Origin: Andalucia godoyi
Taxonomy: Eukaryota; Discoba; Jakobea; Jakobida; Andaluciidae
Direction of reading: 5' to 3'
NCBI GenBank assembly: GCA_009859145.1
Contig: VRVR01000045.1
Span: forward strand, 1-29,313
DNA: 29,313 bases
Part shown: one piece after another, positions 1 through 7,886 of the stretch
Layout: each line of letters begins with the position of its first letter
How positions within the stretch are numbered: the first letter of the stretch is position 1
Made by a program: the position numbers and the translations under genes
The notes under the pieces: model-generated
The model's input: the letters and a program-made list of their open reading frames with translations, nothing else
Databases searched by the model: none
What the model was told of the DNA's origin: nothing

Positions 1-203
1 TGCCACTAACCCTAACCCTAACCCTAACCCTAACCCTAACCCTAACCCTAACCCTAACCCTAACCCTAACCCTAACCCTAACCCTAACCCTAACCCTAAC
101 CCTAACCCTAACCCTAACCCTAACCCTAACCCTAACCCTAACCCTAACCCTAACCCTAACCCTAACCCAAACCCTAAACCCTAACCCTAAACCCTAACCT
201 TAG
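1..203. repeat. Telomeric repeat tract, left chromosome end
   Basis: Positions 7-168 hold 27 uninterrupted copies of TAACCC, which read as GGGTTA/TTAGGG on the other strand. This is the C-rich 5' strand expected at a left chromosome end. From 169 to about 203 the array degenerates into 6- and 7-base variants (AAACCC, TAAACCC) and ends in CTTAG. The first few bases (TGCCA) do not fit the array; they could be a residual non-telomeric end or an assembly or adapter artefact. The tract shows that the organism is a eukaryote and that all genes described here are subtelomeric. Confidence 0.97.
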
Positions 204-257
204 CGAATCGCATCTTTATGAAGAAATTTGAAAAGCACAAGTCACAAAATTCCGTCA

Positions 258-1412
258 TCACGACTGACAGAACTCTTGCATTCTGTTCACAAGAACGGCA
301 TCTGCACTGGTGCGTTTCTTCACCTCAAACAGACTCGGGAACTTATGATGCAATGCTTGGAAAAAGGTTCGCAAACGTCGCCGGCCCTCCGTGTCAAGCG
401 CTGGAATCGCAAGGGACGGATTCAATACATCGTTCAGAATACGTGCGCGGATTTGGAATAGTGCGGATCTGTTATGCAGCCGAGTATGGGATTCGACATG
501 AGTTGATTCTTTCAGGTAAATCGCTACCGGCGGCAACCACGACAGGACGTCTCCAATTGTCAGGTACAACGCCGTCAGCACAGCTTGCTGTAGACACACT
601 TGCAAACGCTCCCCGTCGGACAGATCCGCCAATGAACGCACGGAAACCAGCCAGTCGGGCGAGAAGGCGACGTGGTAGTGAAACTCTTTTTTGTCACGCT
701 TCTGGATAAACGATGCGCCGCCCCAGTCAATCAAACATATGGGAAACCGAGAGTCGCTTTGCACCTCCTGCAACAGCACCACATTCTGTGGACAAATGTC
801 CATGTGATGCACACCATTCTGGCTGCACTGTAGTATGATGCTGGTCAACTGCTGCAAAAGTTCCGTGCAAAAAGCGAGGGAGCGGTCCGGGTAACACGAT
901 GCAAGCGGCAACGGCACTCCTACAGGAGCAGTGCACAGAATTGCTCCATGATCGGACTGTTCAGAATGCAAGAGAGTGGGGACCCAGAAGCGACGACGGT
1001 CCCAGTCGATTCTGGAAAGCTCTTGGAGTGCACCCAGTTCGGTGGTCCACTCCGCGAGCTTCGATGCCGGAAAATACTTGACAACGACGGATGTTGTTGA
1101 ATCAAGAGTCGCGGTCGCTGGTTCCACAGCATCCATCTTCCCGATGCCATGGACCGGTGCACGCTGCAGCATTCCAGTCAATTCCAGTTTAGATGAACTG
1201 GAGAGTGAGCTCACGATTCCAGAAGAAAACATAGAGAGCGCTGGTTGCAGGGCTCCATTCCATCCGCACAAAGAATGAGGATCACTGGACAAGGAAAAGC
1301 AAAGACCTTTCATACCGTTCTCTTGCAGTGCAATTGGCACAATTTCCAGCAGTTCGCAGTCCCATCCAAACTCTAACGGATCAAAGACACACTGTGGCGA
1401 ATCTCCATCCAG
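258..1412 (-). pseudogene. 5'-truncated copy of the kinase region of the neighbouring nuclease-kinase gene
   Basis: The frame is open from the codon directly after the UAA of the 1413-3284 gene down to a TGA at 258-260, in the same reading frame as that gene. Its translation aligns along its length with about residues 245-610 of the 623-residue neighbour. It keeps the kinase-like catalytic loop (HHMDICPQNVVLL), the DFG-equivalent (LIDWGGASF), a beta-3 lysine (VVVKYF) and an identical block ADLSDGERLQVCLQQA. It lacks the coiled coil and the nuclease domain, and it has no ATG before the homologous region starts. It is therefore either a tandem-duplication remnant or a second kinase domain reached only by stop-codon readthrough. 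The long open frame with conserved motifs argues that decay is recent or that selection persists. It lies about 55 bp from the telomere repeats and points towards them. Confidence 0.7.
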
Positions 1413-3284
1413 TTATGGCGCAGGGAGTTGAGCGAACTGACGATCACATACAGGTGTGCAAAACTCCTGAATGAGTACTGCCATCGCATTGTCCACACCG
1501 CTTCGCTCTTTCAGTTCAAAAAGCGATGGAGCCACGTCTCTCAGCTGCTGGAAAAACAAGCGAAGAGGCCCAAGACCCTTCAAAACAGCCGTATCAAGTG
1601 AGGCATCCAGCAGATTACCGATGATGACTCTTCGAATCTTAAACAGGTCGTCCTTCGTTCGCACGCGTGTGTGCGAGTCCTGTTGCAGGTTCTTCTTATC
1701 AAGGACAATGGCCATTGGCGGTAGCCATGAAAGCACGTCGCCGAATGCAATGTACATTGTGGTCAGAATGGCTTGTTGCAGGCAAACCTGCAGTCGCTCG
1801 CCATCGGACAGATCTGCCAACGACGCCACTGCATCCAGCCAATCGGGTGAGAACGCAGAATGGTAGTGGAACTCATCGTCGCTCTTTTGCAAGAATGATG
1901 CACCGCCCCAGTCGATCAAGCATACAGGAAACATAAAATCATTGAGAGGTTCCGTCAGAAGCACGATGTTCTGCGGACAAATGTCCATATGGTAAATGCC
2001 CTTCTCGTGGCAATTCGCCACGATGGACGTCAGCTGCAGAAGGAGCTCGGTGCAATACTGAACCACACGGTCCGAAAAACAAGACGCAAGCGGCAACGGA
2101 CTTCCCACAGGAGCGGTGCATAGAATGCCGCCACGCTCGCACTGCTCGGAGAGCACAAGAGACGGCACCCAATACTTGTGAGCGCCCCAGTCGAGTCTTG
2201 AAATCTCGAGCAGAGCATTTCGCTCGGTTTCCATATCTGCGAGTTTCGAAGGGGGAAAGCTCTTCACGACCACTGGGGTCGACTGATCCACCAGACCTGT
2301 TGCAACCTCGACTGCATCCGGTTCTCCCACATCATGTACAGGTCCACGCTGTAGCATTCCGGTTAGCTCGACTTGGTGTGCAATTCGTAATGAAGAAACA
2401 ATTGCAGACGATGCTGCAGAGACAACAGGGGGAGCTTCTCCGTTCCAAGCACACAATGTATGAGAGTCAAACGACAACAACGTGCACAGCGCGTACAAAC
2501 CCTCGGTGTCCAATGTAACGGCATCAGTTTGAAAAAAATCATAGTCCCACCCTTTGCGCGTCTGCATAATGCGCAGATGCAAGAAGACGATCGACGTGCG
2601 GTTGCACGCAAATCCCCAGTACGAGCGCCGGCGTATGCCGCACTCTTCGACCATGTGTGCAAAGCGTTGGTACACTTGCCGAATAGCCTCCTCCAACTTC
2701 GCGTCCGCATGCTCGCCGCCAGATCCTTTAAGCTCTCCGACAACACAAGACTCAAAGTACGTGGGCAATCGCTTAGCAATTCGTCCTCGACAAAACAGCA
2801 AATCCACACGTTGGATCAGTCCATACAGAGCACTTCTCGAGAAGTCCACAAGGTGCACATCACCGTGTTTGGAGAGGAACCGAGTGAAAAACAGCCGAAA
2901 CTGATCTTGCAGCGGTGGTTCGGGGGAGTTGAGAGGTAAACTTCCAATCGTGTCATTCCACATGGATTGGAAATCATCCCAGTGCAAAGGAGCGGGAGCG
3001 GACGCGAACAGATGCTGGAGAGAGACCTTCGAAGTATGTAATTTTGTGCCGCGGCTGCGTGATGAGGACCCTACCGCCAACAAATCTTGAGATAATTTGG
3101 AGAGGAAATACTTGATATTCGACACCTCCTCTGCTGCTCGGGACTTCTTCGCTTGTTCCTCCGACTTCTTCGCTTGCTCTTCGGCAGCAAGTCGTCTTTG
3201 ATGCTCTGCCTCTTTCTCTAGGCTCAGCTGCTCGATCCGCTTGAGCAGCTTCTGGATCTCATCATTTGGATCAGGCGAACTCAT
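1413..3284 (-). CDS. PD-(D/E)XK nuclease-protein kinase fusion (Crinkler/CR-effector-like architecture)
   Basis: This 623-residue protein starts at an ATG (3284-3282). Residues 8-55 are a charged coiled coil with an internal duplication of EEQAKKS. Residues about 125-240 fit a restriction-endonuclease fold, with D161 in QRVDLLF and E184/K186 in VVGELKGSGG forming D-x(22)-E-x-K, followed by a helix (ADAKLEEAIRQVYQRF) and a strand. Residues about 250-610 are an atypical protein kinase, with K341 (VVVKSF), H432-M-D434 and N439 in the catalytic loop (YHMDICPQN), and D458 in the DFG-like IDWGG. From family knowledge, nuclease plus kinase fusions occur in Crinkler/RHS-type (CR) effectors and related proteins, proposed to act in host-parasite or element conflict. 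No Crinkler N-terminal translocation motif is evident. A truncated copy of the kinase half lies directly downstream. The function as a nuclease or kinase is inferred from motifs, and its target is unknown. Confidence 0.72.
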   Translation of the reverse strand: MSSPDPNDEIQKLLKRIEQLSLEKEAEHQRRLAAEEQAKKSEEQAKKSRAAEEVSNIKYFLSKLSQDLLAVGSSSRSRGTKLHTSKVSLQHLFASAPAPLHWDDFQSMWNDTIGSLPLNSPEPPLQDQFRLFFTRFLSKHGDVHLVDFSRSALYGLIQRVDLLFCRGRIAKRLPTYFESCVVGELKGSGGEHADAKLEEAIRQVYQRFAHMVEECGIRRRSYWGFACNRTSIVFLHLRIMQTRKGWDYDFFQTDAVTLDTEGLYALCTLLSFDSHTLCAWNGEAPPVVSAASSAIVSSLRIAHQVELTGMLQRGPVHDVGEPDAVEVATGLVDQSTPVVVKSFPPSKLADMETERNALLEISRLDWGAHKYWVPSLVLSEQCERGGILCTAPVGSPLPLASCFSDRVVQYCTELLLQLTSIVANCHEKGIYHMDICPQNIVLLTEPLNDFMFPVCLIDWGGASFLQKSDDEFHYHSAFSPDWLDAVASLADLSDGERLQVCLQQAILTTMYIAFGDVLSWLPPMAIVLDKKNLQQDSHTRVRTKDDLFKIRRVIIGNLLDASLDTAVLKGLGPLRLFFQQLRDVAPSLFELKERSGVDNAMAVLIQEFCTPVCDRQFAQLPAP

Positions 3285-3846
3285 GGGTCAATACAGAAGT
3301 GAAATGAAATGAAAATAAATACATACAAGAAGAAAGAAAGAAGTGGAAAAGAAGAGAAATGTAAACGGGAAAAAACAGCATAAATGCGGGGTTTATCAGA
3401 TTTGCTTCGACGGTATGAGTCGGGAAAATGGAAGACTCACAGTGGTGAATAGTCTAGTAATTCCTGTACTCATATTGTTCAGTCGAGTCGGACAATTTAC
3501 AGACTTATACATTTTTCTTCTTTCCTGCTCTTTCTTTCCGATCCTTTGTTTCTCTTCTGTTGATTTCCGTTCCAAACCTATGAGTATCGCAGGCTTCTTC
3601 GACCAATCATATGCATTGTCGTGGTAGAGTCATGACCCAAGAACCCTATTGCGACTGCAGCATGTTCTTGTGATCGCCTTCCAAAACTTTGTGAAGTCTG
3701 AGCGTGCCATCTCTCAACTCGTACTACTGAAGCGAACGCAGCTGTTTCTTCTGAGAAAGCTGCTTTGACTGATCTTTGTTTCCAATTCATTCAAACAAAA
3801 CGGTATTAGCAATGATGAACGTTAAATTGGACAGATCCAATTGCTT
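3285..3846. other. Intergenic region, no gene recognised
   Basis: This gap separates two minus-strand genes: the 5' end of the nuclease-kinase gene and the 3' end of the Schlafen-like gene. The stretch just upstream of the nuclease-kinase ATG (about 3285-3375) is rich in A and G on the plus strand, so pyrimidine-rich on the transcribed minus strand. Short open frames here (for example 3343-3627 plus) show no family motif and no convincing composition. I see no RNA gene or repeat. Confidence 0.6.
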
Positions 3847-5046
3847 TTATCCTGTACCTCGAATTCCATGAATTCTGTCGCCAACCAAAGAGAAAAGAAT
3901 GTCGGGAGGCATAGCTACAGTCTCGTTGTCGTTTCTGTAATAGTAGGAGGATCCGGGATTCGCGCAGTGAACAGTGCTACTCGGTGAAACGTCGATACGT
4001 ACGACAACTAATTCGTCAGGGCAGTTGGAAGTCATCAATTGAAGGAGGTCGCTGAGCTTTTTCTCAAGACTTTCGACGTAATGCCGTGTTTCTCCTGTTA
4101 GAACCAGGCCAGGTGGGCGAATAAGGCCGTTAATGCCGTTAGTTGCTTCATTCTGCAAGACCGTCACAGGATCAAATTCGACCAAAATGTCATTCAAGCA
4201 GGAGGGCATGATTGTTTGGCGTAAGCGCTCAACAATTTTGCGCTTCACTGCGTCGCGATCAGCAAATGGGATGTGGACACCCTGCACCACCGTCGAGTCG
4301 TGCACGCCAAGAAGCATTCTGCCTCCTCTGCAATTCAGAAACGCACAAACATTCTTCGGAACCATATTTTCTAAGTGGAATTGAAGACTCTCAGCAGACA
4401 TCGGATCCCACTCAATCTTGCCGCCTTTGCACTCCAGTTCATGAGACTCGTCCAGAAACAGTTTCATTCCTTTGACAAATATCAGTTCAGTTCCTGGAAT
4501 TCTTTTGAGAAGTGGACGAGCGTCAGCTTCCCTGGATATTGCGCATTTCTTCATCAGAGACAAGGCAAGTTTGTGCATCAGTTCTTTCTGGAGCACACCA
4601 GAACCAGCTTGGACTTCCGCAGATGCAATCACGTTGCCGTCGATCGACACGCTCCCAGCACAACTGCCCTCATTCATGTTCACATCCTGTCGAATGTCCA
4701 CGACATGTCCTTGCGACTGCAAGTTAACTCGTAACTGTTCCAACGCCGCAAGAGGAGTAAGCGATACTTCTGGTCTCTCAGAACTCGCATTTTTCAATGC
4801 CTGATGCAAAGCACAGATATTGTTCTTCACGACAAAATCTTCAAATGCCTTTTCTCGTGCCATCTTCTTTTTCACTTGTGGATTGTCACAGTATCCTGTC
4901 GCAAAACCCTCGACAGAAACCGTATACGTCCATTTCTTGGGTTCGGATTCATCACCGACTTCGGAAGTTTGCACGCCTTTGTCGATTTGTTGTGTGTATT
5001 CGTACGTCAATGCCACGGCATTCATGACTCCTGAAACCTCTGTCAT
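3847..5046 (-). CDS. Schlafen-type (AlbA_2) protein with two dsRNA-binding-like modules
   Basis: This 399-residue protein starts at an ATG (5046-5044). Residues about 8-75 have dsRBD order: helix, strands, a WTYTVSVEGFATGYC core, then a lysine-rich terminal helix start (QVKKKMAREKAFEDFV). Residues about 97-167 look like a second, weaker dsRBD (SVSIDGNVIASAEV, then KELMHKLALSLMKK). Residues about 190-275 match the Schlafen AlbA_2 core: DESHELECKGG, then ENMVPKNVCAFLNCRGG and RMLLGVHDSTVVQGVHI. E200 and E205 have the five-residue spacing of the Schlafen RNase acidic pair, and D250 in GVHD is the likely third acid, about seven residues further away than in mammalian SLFN11. From family knowledge, Schlafen cores cleave tRNA or rRNA and restrict viruses. 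I infer a dsRNA-guided or dsRNA-sensing RNase. Vertebrate Schlafens lack dsRBDs, so the arrangement is unusual. It could instead be a non-catalytic RNA-binding AlbA protein. Confidence 0.72.
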   Translation of the reverse strand: MTEVSGVMNAVALTYEYTQQIDKGVQTSEVGDESEPKKWTYTVSVEGFATGYCDNPQVKKKMAREKAFEDFVVKNNICALHQALKNASSERPEVSLTPLAALEQLRVNLQSQGHVVDIRQDVNMNEGSCAGSVSIDGNVIASAEVQAGSGVLQKELMHKLALSLMKKCAISREADARPLLKRIPGTELIFVKGMKLFLDESHELECKGGKIEWDPMSAESLQFHLENMVPKNVCAFLNCRGGRMLLGVHDSTVVQGVHIPFADRDAVKRKIVERLRQTIMPSCLNDILVEFDPVTVLQNEATNGINGLIRPPGLVLTGETRHYVESLEKKLSDLLQLMTSNCPDELVVVRIDVSPSSTVHCANPGSSYYYRNDNETVAMPPDILFSLVGDRIHGIRGTG

Positions 5047-5384
5047 ATTGTCCTGTCGGCTTAGGTGTAGCTTGAATACACCTCTTCTGCAAACAAACTG
5101 ATTGGAATTGGTGAGAAAAGTTGAAATTTTAGCTATCTTTCTCGACCAGATGCGTGAAATCCAGGAGGAGCAAGATTTTTTGAATTAGAAGTTGATGGAA
5201 TTTGAGCGTAAAATACGTACGAGCAGCCTGACCCAGGAGATGCTCTTGCTGCCAATCATCCAAAAGCCAAGCAGCCAATTTCGACCCCAACAATTCAGAA
5301 TAGTTCTTTGATTTTGACCACGCGAGGCATTTGCCTTTCTGGACACTGCATAGTAGTGCCGGAACACAGAGAAACCAATCGGTG
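5047..5384. promoter_or_regulatory. Divergent intergenic region (Schlafen-like / rhomboid)
   Basis: These 338 bp lie between the divergent ATGs of the Schlafen-like gene (minus) and the rhomboid gene (plus), so they should hold both promoters. The minus strand is open across 5129-5350 and continues antisense to the rhomboid start. It contains splice-like signals (GTACGT at about 5220-5215 and TTTGTTTGCAG near 5095), but the reading phases do not join to the Schlafen ATG. I cannot support an upstream exon. No TATA-type box stands out. Confidence 0.4.
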
Positions 5385-6275
5385 ATGGCCCGAGCAATCA
5401 ACTTGGAAGTACTGATTCTGGGCTTCGCGGGTTTCCGGTTCTTTAACAAGCTATTTTCCAATCGGCAGTATGGACAGCAGACTCCCTGGGTGACGCTCAT
5501 CTTGCTGGTCGTGTGTTTCTGGGTGTACATCCGAGACTTTGGACTGGCTCCTGTGGGAAGAGTTCCATTTGTTCCTGCTCTCCAGGAGAGCTTGTTTTGT
5601 CCATTTGTGATTGTAGACAGAATTGTCAAACAAAACTCACCCTCGTCGTCGTACCAGCATTACAACGGTCCCCATGGATCGTCATCTCATGGTATCTTCA
5701 ATTTCCTGGTTCCTGCATTCGGAGCCGTGTTTCACCATGCCCACGTTTTTCACTTGTTGTCGAACATGGGATCCTTGCTGCACAATGGTGTGATTTTGGA
5801 GGACACAAAAGGTTCTGTCTGGTGCATTATCATGTTCTTTGTCAGTGCTCCTTTGGTTGCAGCAGTGCACATCCTCCTTTCCATGCTCCTTCTGTTGTTC
5901 GCAGGGTACAATGAGTATCACAGTTGTGGCATCGGCCTCTCCGGCATTTTGTTTGCCATGCTCGTTGCTGTCGGTGCGCTGACATCGGGTTCGGAATTTT
6001 ATCACGGTAGACAATGCTTCTTTGGAATCCTGTACGTCCCCAACGTGTACGCAATCCTTGGCCAAGCTCTCGTCTTGACATTCTTAGACTCGCAAGTATC
6101 ATTCGTTGCACACGCATCGGGCTTCCTGGTTGGATTCTGCTATCTTTGGCTTTCTGGGCACTTGCATCTTCACGGCTACTTTACGACATCAGCAAGTAGG
6201 ACGCACAATGTGGACTCTGCACCACGACGGCGGCGGTACGTGATTCGGAATGGGAGGCTGATGTCATACGAATGA
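5385..6275 (+). CDS. Rhomboid intramembrane serine protease, RHBDD1/RHBDL4-like
   Basis: This 296-residue membrane protein starts at the ATG at 5385. An in-frame TTG further upstream is not a likely eukaryotic start. Rhomboid hallmarks are in order: HVFHLLSNMGS with N127 (oxyanion-type Asn and HxxxN context), the serine motif CGIGLSGILFAML with catalytic S186, and the histidine helix FVAHASGFLVGF with H243. About six hydrophobic segments are visible (near 35-50, 105-120, 145-175, 181-198, 215-233, 240-256). The GxSG context and the following spacing most resemble the RHBDD1/RHBDL4 group, ER rhomboids that cleave unstable membrane proteins. The C-terminal tail is basic (RRRRYVIRNGR) and probably cytosolic. 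The catalytic dyad is intact. It is divergent from the Schlafen-like gene, and a functional link is not evident. Confidence 0.88.
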   Translation: MARAINLEVLILGFAGFRFFNKLFSNRQYGQQTPWVTLILLVVCFWVYIRDFGLAPVGRVPFVPALQESLFCPFVIVDRIVKQNSPSSSYQHYNGPHGSSSHGIFNFLVPAFGAVFHHAHVFHLLSNMGSLLHNGVILEDTKGSVWCIIMFFVSAPLVAAVHILLSMLLLLFAGYNEYHSCGIGLSGILFAMLVAVGALTSGSEFYHGRQCFFGILYVPNVYAILGQALVLTFLDSQVSFVAHASGFLVGFCYLWLSGHLHLHGYFTTSASRTHNVDSAPRRRRYVIRNGRLMSYE

Positions 6276-6568
6276 AGTGCCTGAAATCGTTACATACGTC
6301 ATCTGTGTATTTTTGACGATGCTGTGATGAAAAAAGTGTTCTCAAAGATAAGTTTTCCTTCATCGCATCATTATTTTGTTTTTTGTGTTTCATGTTTCGT
6401 ACTTCAACTGCATGTTCTAGCCATTCATCCGGATATGAAATGCTGTGAAGTAAACAATGGCCAATCGAATTTTCCATCATCAGTTCAAACGAGCGGACGG
6501 AACGCCGTCAAGATGGTTCAGAACCGAAGAGATTTCGAAGTCGCATGCTTGCAAATCATTGTCATGTT

Positions 6569-6593
6569 CCTCCTGTCTTTTTCCAACAGGAGG
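6569..6593. repeat. Short perfect inverted repeat (hairpin)
   Basis: CCTCCTGT at 6569-6576 is the exact reverse complement of ACAGGAGG at 6586-6593, with a 9-nt loop containing five T residues. It lies about 300 bp downstream of the rhomboid stop codon. It may be chance at this length; no function is assigned. Confidence 0.5.
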
Positions 6594-6665
6594 CGAGCTC
6601 TAGCACCGTAGCAAAGAAGCAAGATGTAAAGAAAACGATCAGGGGTTATTTGATTTCGAAGCATC

Positions 6666-6938
6666 GTGCTGTGTGTCCAGAACCGTGCTTTGGAGCGGAA
6701 AGTCGTGTTCGCGAACCTCGAAGGGCTTGATCCGTCGCCCGATCTGGACCCCGCGGGTCTTGCAAGGATGAACGGGTCTTCAGAGTATCTTCTGCGTGAT
6801 CTTGATGTGGAGTCTGTTGGGATGGTGCAGGTGCGGGAGAACGCTACTGATAAAGAAGAAACATGTCGAGTTTTGCAGTCGAGAAGTCCAGCTGAGAAGT
6901 GGCTTGCAGCAATGTACCAGTTCATTCGAAGAGTTTGA
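6666..6938 (+). CDS. Possible small gene or terminal exon, unrecognised
   Basis: An open frame of about 90 codons ends in TGA. Its composition looks coding (balanced acidic, basic and hydrophobic residues, for example ERKVVFANLEGLDPSP and RSPAEKWLAAMYQFIRRV), unlike the other frames in this interval. It begins with GTG and has no in-frame ATG before an internal Met, so if real it is more likely the last exon of a spliced gene. A CAG just before AACCGT at about 6683 could be an acceptor. No known domain was recognised. Confidence 0.25.
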   Translation: MLCVQNRALERKVVFANLEGLDPSPDLDPAGLARMNGSSEYLLRDLDVESVGMVQVRENATDKEETCRVLQSRSPAEKWLAAMYQFIRRV

Positions 6939-7886
6939 AAGTGAAAACCCATATTAGAAGGAACAAAACGGTTCACGCAGATAAAAGGCAACTGCAGATT
7001 ATGTCTGCTGTCACACTCCGTAAATGAAGAAGAGCGTTGCTCATGAAACATAAAGGATTGGCATGCGTGACTGTTCTCCAAGGTCCAGGTCGTTTTTCCC
7101 AAAAGAGCTCGCACCTTCATCTCGTCTAAGGAAGAGGAATTCGAAGAGGATGCAAGTGTGGTTGATATGCATGAATAAACCAGGAACCTCATCCCTTGAA
7201 TTGCATCCGGCACGAAAATGGCCCATGCGCGGAGTGGAATACGAAACAACGCCGTAATACAACATTAGGAACGGTTCTCGGACACTCGGCATGACCTGAA
7301 AAACAGCGTGACTTGGAACAAATGTTTTAGAAATGAATGGCAGTTTCGTTCTATACTTGCTAAAAAGGACTAAGACAGAAAATGGTTGCAACACAGAAAG
7401 CACTTCGACGAGATCCTGCGGAGACGATCTCGAGAGATGTTCCACATTACATTGGCAAGGCACTGAAACTGACTGCCGGCGTGCAATCCACAAATTCCGA
7501 CATTTCAGCTATGCGACAGTCATGAGCAATGAAATACTGACATCGGTGCTCACAATTCTATCATCAGAAACCGTGTGCCGGCAGCTCTTCTCATTAGTTT
7601 GTAAACAAGAACCACTTCTACACCGCGACGATCAATGAGTTGTTGAGAGACAAAGGAGTGACATGAGTAATTTGTTACTGTATTTCAGAAGACGAAGATG
7701 TTCCACGTCAGAAGAGCATTTGTAACAAATAAACCATGTCTCCTCAACATTCAAACAGTCCTTATTAACGTATTTAATCCATAACAATGATTCGTTTCTG
7801 GAGAAGAGGCAACGAACACTGACATTTCTAGATAATGCCACATACGCATATGAGATAGGAAAAGAACCAAAGAATATCCGGAATAT

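Larger units (their letters stand above)
6276..7886. other. 1.6-kb region without a clear gene
   Basis: I find no protein family here. A 90-codon plus-strand frame at 6666-6938 is described separately. A minus-strand frame at 6518-7249 is long but has the low-complexity, Ser/Arg/Cys-rich look of noncoding translation. A perfect 8-bp inverted repeat lies at 6569-6593. The region could hold introns and exons of a gene I cannot assemble, or the 3' regions of the convergent rhomboid (plus) and SLATT-like (minus) genes. Confidence 0.5.

Noticed and set aside
218-709. 163-codon plus-strand frame beside the telomere
   Set aside because: It is antisense to the kinase-like copy, whose conserved motifs define the coding strand.
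5129-5629. 166-codon minus-strand frame overlapping the rhomboid start
   Set aside because: Most of it is antisense to the rhomboid coding region. The upstream part has splice-like signals, but the phases do not join the Schlafen-like ATG.
6518-7249. 243-codon minus-strand frame
   Set aside because: It has no recognisable motif and a composition typical of noncoding translation. The opposite frame at 6666-6938 looks more coding.
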